From the IMG/VR virus record IMGVR_UViG_3300019776_000371, positions 1-23,761 of that record: 23,761 nucleotides of DNA, one strand, 5' to 3'. Below, one piece after another: positions 12,251 to 19,035 of this stretch. Position 1 is the first letter of the stretch. Every line of letters begins with the position of its first letter. This DNA is from a virus. Made by a program: the position numbers and the translations under genes. The notes under the pieces are model-generated. The model made no database searches. It saw nothing but the letters and a program-made list of their open reading frames with translations, and had not been told where the DNA came from.

Positions 12251-13160
12251 TCGGCCTCTCGGGCGGCAAGGAGCCGCAGCAAGAACAGGTTTGGGTGGTA
12301 AATCGTTCATCGACTTCCTCGAACATAGCGCCATGCCTAATGGCCTTGTACGCGAGTTGGTTGCGGAATGTCGTCCAGCTTGCATCATTGACGGACTTTG
12401 CCATGCTGGTCTTGGCGAGTCCTGCCGCATTGATGTTGCCAACGGCGATGTAGTCGAACTCGTGCACGATGCGATGCGTGAGTTTGTGAATGAAGTCGCT
12501 GCGGCGGGCGGCGATCTTTGCGTGAATCTTCTTGGTTTGACGCTTCTTACTGGCCCGCTGAGCCTTAGCGAGGAAATCTTCGAGTGCTCTATAGTGGCGA
12601 GGGTTGTCGATCTTCTCGCCGGTGGAAAGCGTAGCGAAATCTTTGAGCCCAAGATCTATTCCGACACCAGATCCGATGGAGCGCGCAAGATTTTCTTCGA
12701 CCTCAATGGCAATGTTCAGATACCAGTTGCCAAGAGAGTCCCGAGAGAAACATGTACCGTCTTTGATCTTTCCTTCTGGAAGTGGCCGAGACTTGAACAC
12801 TCGGAAAATATTTCCATCAAATCGGAAATCATCGCCAACCCTGTAAAGGTCACGGCCTTTTATCGGGAGCCAGCCAAGCGACTTTTTGCCACGATATCGC
12901 AGATATGGGCGACGTTGTTTTATCCGCGATTTTGCATACTGCTCACATACTGCGTTGATTGCCCCAGCATGCAAACCAAGTTCTTTACTGCTTCCCGTGG
13001 TAAGTCTATTCAGATCAAAACCAGAGAGCCATTTTCGGTCAAAGCGAAGGGCATCCTTTTGCCGATCATTGCAGTAGTTCCAGACAAAATCAACCTTCCT
13101 GGACTTCTGGTTTAACCAGCCAGTGAGAGATTTCACACGGTAACGATAGAACAAAATCAT
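12114..13160 (-). CDS. tnpB: TnpB RNA-guided nuclease homologue, variant RuvC-II
   Basis: The protein has 348 residues starting MILFYRYRVK, with a GGTGG site upstream. RuvC-I is GVGIDLGLKDFATLS with Asp169. The zinc ribbon is TCSCCG (Cys292, 295) and WQCSDCG (Cys316, 319). RuvC-III is HDRDVNAAVNIL with Asp326. At RuvC-II, where typical TnpB has Glu-Asp-Leu-Asn, this protein has VGNINAAGL, so Gly241 replaces the catalytic Glu; LAKTSMAKSVNDASW follows as in relatives. Glu285 in VDERFTTQTCS is a candidate substitute, since related TnpB groups carry a rearranged glutamate there. TnpB normally cuts DNA next to a target-adjacent motif using an omega RNA. Whether this copy is active, rearranged or dead is open. 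Confidence 0.85.
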   Translation of the reverse strand: MILFYRYRVKSLTGWLNQKSRKVDFVWNYCNDRQKDALRFDRKWLSGFDLNRLTTGSSKELGLHAGAINAVCEQYAKSRIKQRRPYLRYRGKKSLGWLPIKGRDLYRVGDDFRFDGNIFRVFKSRPLPEGKIKDGTCFSRDSLGNWYLNIAIEVEENLARSIGSGVGIDLGLKDFATLSTGEKIDNPRHYRALEDFLAKAQRASKKRQTKKIHAKIAARRSDFIHKLTHRIVHEFDYIAVGNINAAGLAKTSMAKSVNDASWTTFRNQLAYKAIRHGAMFEEVDERFTTQTCSCCGSLPPERPKGIAGLGIREWQCSDCGTVHDRDVNAAVNILRRGRATLVEGTSDF

Positions 13161-13195
13161 AAGTCAATTTTACCACCTATTATGTATAAAAATTT

Positions 13196-13205
13196 GGAGC
13201 CAGCC
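13196..13205 (+). repeat. 10-bp direct repeat, right copy
   Basis: GGAGCCAGCC is identical to 12089-12098. It lies directly before ATG 13206 and provides the GGAG ribosome site with 6-base spacing. Confidence 0.6.
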
Positions 13206-13730
13206 ATGAGCGAACTGAAACAGACCGACCTGAGCAAGCGCCTGCGAGAATTGGCGCAACGCCTTGTGACGCCATACGAAACCGCAAAAGTAATGCTCGA
13301 CGCCGCCGAAGAAATCGAACGTTACTACACCGGGATGCTGAACTGGAAAGCCACGGCAGAAGCACAGAGCCGCGCTCAGCCAGAGGCTAATGCCGATGCG
13401 AAGGATGCGGAACACAAAGAGCCAACGCACGATAACCACCCAGGACACCATGACGGCATGACCTGCAAGCAAGCCAGTCAATGGCTGACCGACTACAACG
13501 AATGCTTGTTGCGCGGCCTAACAATGGAACCTATCGAAGTGATCAAAGCCACGATAGAGGCGGATCGTGTTGATGCGGAGCGCTACCGCTATCTGCGCGA
13601 CGAAGCTTGGAAGCGCAAGCCTGATCTTCATGATGGAGGTCGTGCGGCGCTGATGATCGGGAATCACGGCGAGCAATTGGATACCGCCATCGACGCTGCG
13701 CGCCAAGCAAAGGAGAAGGGGAATGTGTAA
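13206..13730 (+). CDS. Hypothetical phage accessory protein (174 aa)
   Basis: The protein starts at ATG 13206 (MSELKQTDLSKRLRELAQRL), not at the ATG at 13182, which lies in the element end. Residues 1-45 form a helix with TPYETAKVMLDAAEEIERYY, typical of ead-like phage proteins. The centre is a low-complexity His/Asp-rich linker (EHKEPTHDNHPGHHDG). The C-terminal part includes EADRVDAERYRYLRDEAWKR, a phrase widespread in small phage accessory proteins. Before the TnpB insertion it was probably cotranscribed with the gene ending at 12102. Function is unknown. Confidence 0.65.
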   Translation: MSELKQTDLSKRLRELAQRLVTPYETAKVMLDAAEEIERYYTGMLNWKATAEAQSRAQPEANADAKDAEHKEPTHDNHPGHHDGMTCKQASQWLTDYNECLLRGLTMEPIEVIKATIEADRVDAERYRYLRDEAWKRKPDLHDGGRAALMIGNHGEQLDTAIDAARQAKEKGNV

Positions 13731-14187
13731 CTACTGGCACGGTGGCACTATCGAGTGCCGAGGCGATGGCTACATGTGGGATGCTGATTGCGACGGGTAC
13801 GACCCTGAGGATGTCAGCATGCCATGCCCAGCCTGTAACACCATGACATGGTTTGAAAGTGCAAAGGAGAATGGTGAATCGATCTCCTATTCATCTGGAT
13901 ATTGGGGCAGCAATACCGGCGTGGACATGTGGCGCAATGCCGTCACAATCGCATTGCGCGCCAATCCAGAAATGGCACCAAAGCTACTGCGCAAGATGGG
14001 AACCGTTCGCCCGATCATGGATCATCCAACTGACCGAGCCGAATGCATTGAAGTGCCTCACGACTGCCGCAATGAACGTTTCCTGGTCAGCCGCCGCAAG
14101 CGCGAAGGCACATATATCAGCCGCAGCCAATCCACCCCAACGACAGACGCACCGCAAGCGAAGGGAAGCGAGGAGAAAGGTGACTAA
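13723..14187 (+). CDS. Hypothetical protein with cysteine pair (154 aa)
   Basis: The gene overlaps its upstream neighbour by 8 bases and has AAGGAG upstream of ATG 13723. The 154-residue product has Cys2, Cys12, Cys23 and a CPAC pair at about residues 35-38, suggesting a zinc-binding N-terminal domain (MCNYWHGGTIECRGDGYMWD). The middle is helical (MWRNAVTIALRANPEMAPKL). The end is Arg/Ser/Thr-rich and appears disordered. No family is recognised. Confidence 0.6.
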   Translation: MCNYWHGGTIECRGDGYMWDADCDGYDPEDVSMPCPACNTMTWFESAKENGESISYSSGYWGSNTGVDMWRNAVTIALRANPEMAPKLLRKMGTVRPIMDHPTDRAECIEVPHDCRNERFLVSRRKREGTYISRSQSTPTTDAPQAKGSEEKGD

Positions 14188-14314
14188 GCTCATCTTCGCA
14201 TTAATTCCTGCACTGGTCGTCTGGGGCATCTTCATTATATTTGGTGCCCCATGGCTAGGCTGGATTTTCGCATCGTGCATTTTTGGTTTCGGACTAGATG
14301 TCCTGAGCGACTAA
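14180..14314 (+). CDS. Membrane mini-protein, 44 aa, GTG start
   Basis: GTG 14180 is preceded by AGGAGAAAG and overlaps the previous gene by 8 bases. The product has two close hydrophobic stretches, LIFALIPALVVWGIFIIFG and LGWIFASCIFGFGL, and ends DVLSD. It is probably an inner-membrane hairpin. Function is unknown. Confidence 0.5.
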   Translation: MTKLIFALIPALVVWGIFIIFGAPWLGWIFASCIFGFGLDVLSD

Positions 14315-14346
14315 CCCAATAACCCCCTAGTACAAGGAAGAAGAAC

Positions 14347-14769
14347 ATGAACAAGGAACAAATCGAAAAGCTGAAAGAGGTGGCGTTGAGAGCGCCTAAG
14401 AACCCTGGTGAATGGCCGTTTTATTTGCGATCCTTTCAGGCGGCTGCGAGCCCTGAAGTTATCCTGGAACTGATCGCCCTTGCCGAGCACTCCCTCTCCG
14501 CACAAGATGAAGTGCTGACGGATGAACAGATCGACACGCACATCAACACGGTGTTGCGGCCGACCGGAACGAAGATGGCGAATTTCACCATGCAGAAATC
14601 GAAGGATGACCTGCGCACTGCGATGCGATCGGTTCTTGCTGCCGCCACCCCATCCCCATCACTGGAAGTACGGGATGTGGTGAATGCTGTACCGATTCCA
14701 GGTCTTCCATTCGCGGACCTAGCTACGCCAATCAAAGAATTTGAGGCGAAGAATGCCGATCAAGGCTGA
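14347..14769 (+). CDS. ead/Ea22-like accessory protein (140 aa)
   Basis: The 140-residue product starts MNKEQIEKLKEVALRA with AAGGAAG upstream. The phrase SPEVILELIALAEHSLSAQD resembles the repeated-phrase N-termini of ead/Ea22-like phage proteins, where NPENVLALI-type text recurs. The rest is helical, then a Pro/Val-rich tail. The function of the family is unknown. It overlaps the HNH gene by 17 bases. Confidence 0.6.
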   Translation: MNKEQIEKLKEVALRAPKNPGEWPFYLRSFQAAASPEVILELIALAEHSLSAQDEVLTDEQIDTHINTVLRPTGTKMANFTMQKSKDDLRTAMRSVLAAATPSPSLEVRDVVNAVPIPGLPFADLATPIKEFEAKNADQG

Positions 14770-15166
14770 AAACAAGGCGCGCTATCCGGCGAATTGGGAT
14801 GAGATCCGCGCCGCGATTCTGGAACGTGCCGGCCACCGCTGCGAGCAATGCAAAGTCAAGAACTACGAACGCATTGCGCGCGGCGATGATCGATTCGCCG
14901 ATACCTACATGACGAACGATGCCGAGGTGTACTGCGCCAACACGGGCGAAAGCCTGGGCCAAGTTCGCATGAGCGACTACTACGTGAAAAACATGGTCGA
15001 TATCGTCCTGACCATCGCCCACATGGACCACGTGCCGGAGAACTGCGAGCCGGAAAACTTGAAAGCACTTTGCCAGCGCTGCCACCTGCGCTACGACGCA
15101 AAGCATCATGCCGAGACGGCCCGCGCTACCCGGCGTGCAAAGCTGAACAACCTGGAACTGTTTTGA
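14753..15166 (+). CDS. HNH-type nuclease-like protein
   Basis: The protein has 137 residues from ATG 14753, with GAGG upstream and a 17-base overlap with the previous gene; an ATG 12 bases earlier is the alternative. The HNH-like layout is visible: GHRCEQC (Cys30, 33), then TIAHMDHVPENCEPENLKAL with His90, Asp92, His93 and Asn102, then CQRCHLRYDAKHH (Cys107, Cys110, His111). These fit a beta-beta-alpha-metal nuclease with a structural zinc. Phage HNH proteins can serve packaging or homing, or target incoming DNA. This one is far from a terminase, so an accessory role is likelier. Confidence 0.75.
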   Translation: MPIKAENKARYPANWDEIRAAILERAGHRCEQCKVKNYERIARGDDRFADTYMTNDAEVYCANTGESLGQVRMSDYYVKNMVDIVLTIAHMDHVPENCEPENLKALCQRCHLRYDAKHHAETARATRRAKLNNLELF

Positions 15167-15173
15167 GAAAACC

Positions 15174-15620
15174 ATGACCACCAACACCACCAATAGCCAA
15201 GTGGCGAGTATCGCGGATGATCGGGAATTTAATAGACTGCTGAATATCTGGATGAAGCACGAGGATAAGACGAATGCTGATCTTATCTCCGGTCACATCA
15301 AGTGGACTGATTTCACGTGCTATATCGACGCCAAGCTAGCCGAAAGCAATGTGTTGGCCGACAAGGCAATTGCAGATGTTGCCAGCCTCTACGATCAACT
15401 GCGCCAGAAAGACAATGCATGGGATGCTATGCGAGAACGCGCTGAGCAGGCCGAATCCCGCCTTGCTGAAATACAGCGGGGCGTGGAGGGGCTGCGAACA
15501 TATTTTATTGCAGCGTATAATCATCCTGCATATGACCCGAAATTTGTTGCACTGCAAGACGTCCTTGCCATTCTCGCCCCACAGGGCCAAGCAAGCGATA
15601 CCAGCGGCCTGCCAGGCTGA
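15174..15620 (+). CDS. Hypothetical accessory protein (148 aa)
   Basis: The protein has 148 residues starting MTTNTTNSQVASIADDREFN. The central part is helical and includes ASLYDQLRQKDNAWDAMRER and AEQAESRLAEIQRG, probably a coiled coil. The end is AFLAP-like, with ALQDVLAILAPQGQASDTSG. The ATG is 8 bases after the HNH gene. No named family or catalytic motif is seen. Confidence 0.6.
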   Translation: MTTNTTNSQVASIADDREFNRLLNIWMKHEDKTNADLISGHIKWTDFTCYIDAKLAESNVLADKAIADVASLYDQLRQKDNAWDAMRERAEQAESRLAEIQRGVEGLRTYFIAAYNHPAYDPKFVALQDVLAILAPQGQASDTSGLPG

Positions 15621-15630
15621 AAGGAGAAAT

Positions 15631-15837
15631 ATGGCTGAGCTTCATGTCTTAGCGCCGCGTGATGGGCGCACCGTAGAAACAACTATCGAATCAGCAAATA
15701 ATGACGATATGGTTGAGTGCTTGATAATTGGCACAAATTCGGAAGGCGATTTCGTGTTTTTCAGTTCCGGGATGGGAAATCGCGATGGGCTATGGCTTGT
15801 CGAAAAGGCCCGAAACTGGATCATGCAAGGAGAATAG
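15631..15837 (+). CDS. Small hypothetical protein (68 aa)
   Basis: The 68-residue product starts MAELHVLAPRDGRTVETTIE; AAGGAG lies upstream of ATG 15631. The stretch ECLIIGTNSEGDFVFFSSGM then GNRDGLWLVEKARNWIMQGE reads like a compact alpha/beta domain that often occurs in phage accessory regions. The length and sequence are well formed but the role is unknown. Confidence 0.65.
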   Translation: MAELHVLAPRDGRTVETTIESANNDDMVECLIIGTNSEGDFVFFSSGMGNRDGLWLVEKARNWIMQGE

Positions 15838-15839
15838 CC

Positions 15840-15911
15840 ATGACAATCTTCATCGTGATAGTCGTTTCAGCGCTATGCGGTTACGTTATCGGGCGAGGTA
15901 TGCCCAGGTGA
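15840..15911 (+). CDS. Membrane mini-protein, 23 aa
   Basis: This very short ORF follows the previous stop by 2 bases and has AAGGAG upstream. It encodes one hydrophobic segment (MTIFIVIVVSALCGYVIGRG) and ends MPR. It is the last ORF of the plus-strand cassette, directly before the terminator. The call rests on the ribosome site and the membrane profile; it could be a chance ORF. Confidence 0.4.
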   Translation: MTIFIVIVVSALCGYVIGRGMPR

Positions 15912-15915
15912 AGAA

Positions 15916-15938
15916 AGGGCCATTGCGGCCCTTTTTTT
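15916..15938 (+). terminator. Convergent terminator
   Basis: AGGGCC (15916-15921) pairs with GGCCCT (15927-15932), loop ATTGC, followed by a run of seven T. It ends the plus-strand cassette. The stem can also serve the minus-strand late operon, whose last stop lies at 15937, although the T-run in that direction is weaker. Confidence 0.85.
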
Positions 15939-16788
15939 ATTTCCGGATCTGTCCGGTAGCGATAAGCATGCACTCGGCGGCGGCAGTCACGTTGGTTGAG
16001 TTCTGGCCGGTGCTAGTCACACGTAGGATCACCGTTGTGCGCGCGGCGAAGTTCAGGCCGAATTGCGTAAGATGCAAATAGGGAACCTGTGACGTAACCT
16101 GGAACTCGATCGGGATGCGCTTGTTGCCAGTCCCGGATACCTGCTGGATACCAAACACGGCCGAAAAAATCGTGTTGTTTGGAGTGAATACCGTGAAGTT
16201 GAAGCTGCCGCAGAATAACGAGGTGCCATCGGCCACCGTGTACACCGCCTGGCGGCCGAAGCCATAGCCTGCACGTGCAATGGACTGAATTGTGCCACCA
16301 CCCACAACACGCAGCGTCAGATCACCATCATTATCGCCGCTGCTTCCCGCGCTGGTGGTGGTGAGCAAGTTGACGCGCAGGTAGGAATTGACGGTTGTCA
16401 CTGGAGTGGTGCCGTTCAGTGTCACAGTCTCCGAAATAGCTAGCCAGTTCGCATCCAGACCTTGTATCAGGACCGTGCGCGCGCCTGTGCCGGCCGCAGT
16501 ATCTGTCGCTGCTGTCGAGACTATTTCAAGCTGGCTTGCCGCGGCGAGCAGCGGGTAATTACCGCCGCCCTCCCATACGTCTTCGGCGCTCGCACTTGGG
16601 ATATCAGGATTGTGCCCGAGCAGCGCCACGCGGGTGTAGCCCGGCACCGCCCCAATGTTCTGGTTGATGCGGTTTGCCTCGATGGCGACGGCTTGGCTAT
16701 CTTGGACGTTGTAGGTATTGGTCTGGCCCAGCGCCAGCAGCGGCGCCAGGATAAAGGCGAGCAGAAGCCGGGAAGTGAATTTGATCAT
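15937..16788 (-). CDS. Virion-like protein with signal peptide (283 aa)
   Basis: The protein has 283 residues. Residues 1-22 are a Sec signal peptide: basic start MIKFTSR, hydrophobic LLLAFILAPLLAL, cleavage after Leu-Gly or Gln. The body has GYTRVALLGHNPDIPSASAE, ASQLEIVSTAATDTAAGTGA then RTVLIQGLDANW, and AISETVTLNGTTPVTTVNSY. This resembles a widespread phage virion-associated protein family whose members normally lack a signal peptide, from my memory of such sequences. It is the last gene of the late operon and ends in the shared terminator. The precise virion role is not known. Confidence 0.7.
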   Translation of the reverse strand: MIKFTSRLLLAFILAPLLALGQTNTYNVQDSQAVAIEANRINQNIGAVPGYTRVALLGHNPDIPSASAEDVWEGGGNYPLLAAASQLEIVSTAATDTAAGTGARTVLIQGLDANWLAISETVTLNGTTPVTTVNSYLRVNLLTTTSAGSSGDNDGDLTLRVVGGGTIQSIARAGYGFGRQAVYTVADGTSLFCGSFNFTVFTPNNTIFSAVFGIQQVSGTGNKRIPIEFQVTSQVPYLHLTQFGLNFAARTTVILRVTSTGQNSTNVTAAAECMLIATGQIRK

Positions 16789-16790
16789 GG

Positions 16791-17219
16791 TTAGCCCCCT
16801 GCAAGCATAGCGTCAACGGAAATCGTCATGTTCGGGCTGGCCGCGCCATTCAGTTGCACGCGCCAGATTTGCGGCAGGAAGTCGGATGCCGCGCCATTGG
16901 TAGATCCTGGAATGCCAGGATAGAGCTTCAGGATCGTCTGGCCATTGGCGCTGATGGCTGTGCCTACCAGCAGATCGTAATAGCTGCCGGTGTTCAGGTT
17001 TTTACCCTGCAGCGTCAGCGTGTAGTTGCCTGAGACGTAGCCGGTGACGGTCACGACCAGGTGCAGGCCGCGGTAATACTGGTTGACCTGGTCCGTGCTG
17101 TTGATCTGCGCCGCGGTTTGCGTGGCCGGCGCAATAACTGAGATCTGAGTATTGGTGATCTGAGCCTGGGCGGTCGAGAGTACCGCCGCCAGCGCGACGG
17201 CCAAGAGTGTTTTTTTCAT
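16791..17219 (-). CDS. Virion-like protein with signal peptide (142 aa)
   Basis: The protein has 142 residues. The N-terminus MKKTLLAVALAAVLSTAQAQ is a textbook Sec signal peptide with an Ala-x-Ala site (AQA). The body, with YYRGLHLVVTVTGYVSGNYT, TLQGKNLNTGSYYDLLVGTA and ILKLYPGIPGS, is beta-rich and resembles small phage structural proteins of the kind found near tail genes. The ATG overlaps the holin stop (ATGA), and the next gene follows by 2 bases. Two such exported proteins in tandem beside holin and endolysin genes is unusual. Confidence 0.7.
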   Translation of the reverse strand: MKKTLLAVALAAVLSTAQAQITNTQISVIAPATQTAAQINSTDQVNQYYRGLHLVVTVTGYVSGNYTLTLQGKNLNTGSYYDLLVGTAISANGQTILKLYPGIPGSTNGAASDFLPQIWRVQLNGAASPNMTISVDAMLAGG

Positions 17220-17746
17220 GGTGATCCTTTAGGCGGGTTTGATTGAGCAAGCAGACGGCTTTTCTCAGCGCTTCCGCTGGTGCTGCCGAAGTAGTACGAA
17301 AGCACCTGTTCGGCCTTGGCTGATAGATAGCCGATGATCGTACCGGCCAGCACCGAATCTGCCTTGGCCCAGCCCATGAGCGTACCGATTGCCATCGCGA
17401 TGAAGGCGGCAATGATAGTGTAGGCCAGATTGCGGTTGGTCTTGTCTCCTACGGTCGACTCGCGCTTGCGGGCACTGTCACGGTCCTGGAATGCGATTTG
17501 CGCAAGCGCCTTGATTTCCTGAAAGCCGAGTTCCTGCATGCGGATCTGGAAAGCCTGGTCGGCATTCTTCAGAGCCAGCATCTGCTCTGGCGTCACGCCG
17601 GAAATCGCCTGCTTGATCGCTGACTCTGTCTTTTCGGACAGGCCCAGTGCATCAGCTGCGGCGCCGACCGCCAGGCCACCCAGAGGGCCGGTCAAAGCCG
17701 TAGCAATCCATGGCGCCACGGTGCCGATAAGTGCTTTCCAGTCCAT
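17216..17746 (-). CDS. Three-segment phage holin (3TM/GTA-type)
   Basis: The protein has 176 residues. The start MDWKALIGTVAPWIATALTG and GGLAVGAAADALGLSEKTES, with the conserved middle FQDRDSARKRES (about 86-97), match the 3TM holin family (PF11351 type). Two later hydrophobic segments are LAYTIIAAFIAMAIGTLMGW and AGTIIGYLSAKAEQVLSYYF, followed by GSTSGSAEKSRLL. It would form holes in the inner membrane to release the endolysin encoded directly upstream. I chose ATG 17746; GTG 17749 is the alternative. Confidence 0.8.
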   Translation of the reverse strand: MDWKALIGTVAPWIATALTGPLGGLAVGAAADALGLSEKTESAIKQAISGVTPEQMLALKNADQAFQIRMQELGFQEIKALAQIAFQDRDSARKRESTVGDKTNRNLAYTIIAAFIAMAIGTLMGWAKADSVLAGTIIGYLSAKAEQVLSYYFGSTSGSAEKSRLLAQSNPPKGSP

Positions 17747-18243
17747 CACACAATCCCCACGGTTTCGGTTGCAATCTTCCAGCAGTTCTCCCAGCGGTCA
17801 GGATGCGGCTTGCCAGGGCGCCACGCCTCGATATATTGGGCCCAACCCTGTTCAGCGGTCGCTGGCAGCTTATCGGGCAGCGTGAAGATCAGCAGACGCG
17901 CGGCGATAGCGGCCAGGACGTCGTTAAACTGGATGGCCTCCCACAGGTGCAGCGCGTCGGCCTGCACGTTGTAGGCATCGCACATCTTCGTCATGAGCAG
18001 GCCGGTTTTGTCATGCTTCAGGACGCCCTTGCAGCCGCCGCCTACTTCGAACTGCAAAAAGGAGGATGCCGGGCCCGCCTCCTTGCCGTTGCTGGTCAGC
18101 TGGCGACGATGCGTTAGATTCGATTCCTGCAACGCGATGGCCAATACGATACGCGCGCTGAATGGCGTGTCTGGAATACCGAGCCGTGACAGTTCAGCCA
18201 GTGCCGGCCGGATGGCAGTCCGATAGAAACGTTCTGGTGTCAT
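17746..18243 (-). CDS. Endolysin, lytic transglycosylase/lysozyme type
   Basis: The protein has 165 residues, starting MTPERFYRTAIRPALAELSR at ATG 18243 with AAGGAG upstream. The likely catalytic glutamate is Glu40 in ALQESNLTHRRQ. It is followed by GPASSFLQFEVGGGCKGVLK (58-77), which matches the Gly-Pro-Ala-x-x-x-x-Gln-Phe-Glu text of phage lysozyme/transglycosylase-like proteins. No signal peptide or SAR segment is present, so export would rely on the holin. It would cut the glycan backbone of peptidoglycan. The exact bond cleaved cannot be told from sequence. Confidence 0.75.
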   Translation of the reverse strand: MTPERFYRTAIRPALAELSRLGIPDTPFSARIVLAIALQESNLTHRRQLTSNGKEAGPASSFLQFEVGGGCKGVLKHDKTGLLMTKMCDAYNVQADALHLWEAIQFNDVLAAIAARLLIFTLPDKLPATAEQGWAQYIEAWRPGKPHPDRWENCWKIATETVGIV

Positions 18244-18246
18244 GAT

Positions 18247-18492
18247 TTACTCCTTGTGTTCTTTTGTATGGCGTTCGCGCCAGGCCTTTTCCACACGGAT
18301 TGCCCACCAGCCGGCGATAAGCAGGCCGGTGACAATGCCGACGCACATCGAAATGATGGACAGCCAGCCCTGGATTAATTCCATGCGTGCAGCTGCTCCT
18401 ATCCCAGTGGTTCCAGCCGCAATAGCCGCTGAAATCTTCGTGCTGGAGATAGCGTTTTCAATCACGGATCGAGTGCTTTCGTCGTTCATCAT
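18247..18492 (-). CDS. Small membrane protein of the lysis cassette (81 aa)
   Basis: I chose ATG 18492. TTG 18504, which overlaps the upstream stop as TTGA, is the alternative and adds 4 residues. The N-terminal 40 residues have a mixed Ser/Ala/Gly-rich helix (ENAISSTKISAAIAAGTTGI). The hydrophobic segment is WLSIISMCVGIVTGLLIAGW, and the tail is strongly charged (RVEKAWRERHTKEHKE). The layout fits a small holin or antiholin. It lies directly upstream of the endolysin gene. Confidence 0.6.
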   Translation of the reverse strand: MMNDESTRSVIENAISSTKISAAIAAGTTGIGAAARMELIQGWLSIISMCVGIVTGLLIAGWWAIRVEKAWRERHTKEHKE

Positions 18493-18500
18493 TTTTTCGC

Positions 18501-18923
18501 TCAAGAATGGTTGCGACCGCTGCCAATATGCCGATGGCGAACCATATCGACCCTAGGACGATCAGTAGTATTGTCTTCATCGGTGCGGTCAGGGATAAAG
18601 AAACAGGCCAACTGCGCAACGGTCAGAACCCACATATAAGTGTTGTAGATGCTGGGCGGTGCGTAGCTCATATACAGAAGCCAGCCGGCCGCATTACCGA
18701 CCATGAACGCAACGAGGAACCATTGCGACCAGTCCAGCAAGCGGCCTTGTAGGATCATTGGCGTGACGAGCCAGAGCAGAAGCCAATCGCACAGCATTGC
18801 GCTGCCATGGAATAGCAGCATGCCGGTAGGCGTGTTCTCCACCGATCCAGTAAGGAGCCGGTGGAGCACCATGATGCCAACGATTACCGCCAGCATCAGG
18901 CCACGTGCGCGCCAAGTGTTCAT
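18501..18923 (-). CDS. Polytopic membrane protein (140 aa)
   Basis: The product has four hydrophobic segments: LMLAVIVGIMVLH, MLCDWLLLWLVTPMILQ, WFLVAFMVGNAAGWLLYMSY and YMWVLTVAQLACFFIP. The charged C-terminal tail (DRTDEDNTTDRPRVDMVRHR) should be cytoplasmic. The ATG overlaps the stop of the small basic gene upstream. It may be a second holin or a lysis regulator. No family name can be given from sequence alone. Confidence 0.65.
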   Translation of the reverse strand: MNTWRARGLMLAVIVGIMVLHRLLTGSVENTPTGMLLFHGSAMLCDWLLLWLVTPMILQGRLLDWSQWFLVAFMVGNAAGWLLYMSYAPPSIYNTYMWVLTVAQLACFFIPDRTDEDNTTDRPRVDMVRHRHIGSGRNHS

Positions 18924-19024
18924 TTTGACTTTTTCTTAGCCGGCGGCGTGGTCGACTTCTGCTCGGTTGGTGGACGTTGCTGACCGCCTCCGGCGCCAGT
19001 GCCCATATTCAGTTTCTTCTTCAT
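18920..19024 (-). CDS. Small basic low-complexity protein (34 aa)
   Basis: The 34-residue product MKKKLNMGTGAGGGQQRPPT continues with EQKSTTPPAKKKSK, so it is Gly/Gln/Pro-rich with lysine clusters at both ends. AAAAGGAAAAAGC lies before ATG 19024, and the stop overlaps the next ATG. Similar tiny proteins between tail-fibre and lysis genes occur in related phages, from my recall. Function is unknown. Confidence 0.55.
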   Translation of the reverse strand: MKKKLNMGTGAGGGQQRPPTEQKSTTPPAKKKSK

Positions 19025-19035
19025 GCTTTTTCCTT

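Larger units (their letters stand above)
12099..13185 (-). mobile_element. IS200/IS605-type (IS1341-like) element with tnpB only
   Basis: The element carries one gene, tnpB, and no tnpA. In its own orientation the right end reads CAGAGGGGACGTCAA; a terminal TCAA is a known right cleavage site in IS608-type elements. A hairpin CCTCTG/CAGAGG (12108-12113 with 12122-12127) spans the tnpB stop. The left end is less certain. I place it at 13185, directly after TTTTTAT (13186-13192 read on the minus strand), because TTTAT is a known target-adjacent motif for some IS605-group TnpB. An alternative left boundary is 13195, if the 10-base repeats are a target duplication. Transposition would need a TnpA in trans. 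Confidence 0.75.

Noticed and set aside
12099-13115. Plus-strand 338-residue frame
   Set aside because: It is antisense to tnpB, which has clear RuvC and zinc motifs.
17216-18923. Rz/Rz1 spanin pair in the lysis cassette
   Set aside because: No lipoprotein signal with cysteine or embedded second frame with lipobox was found; a spanin may lie elsewhere or be absent.
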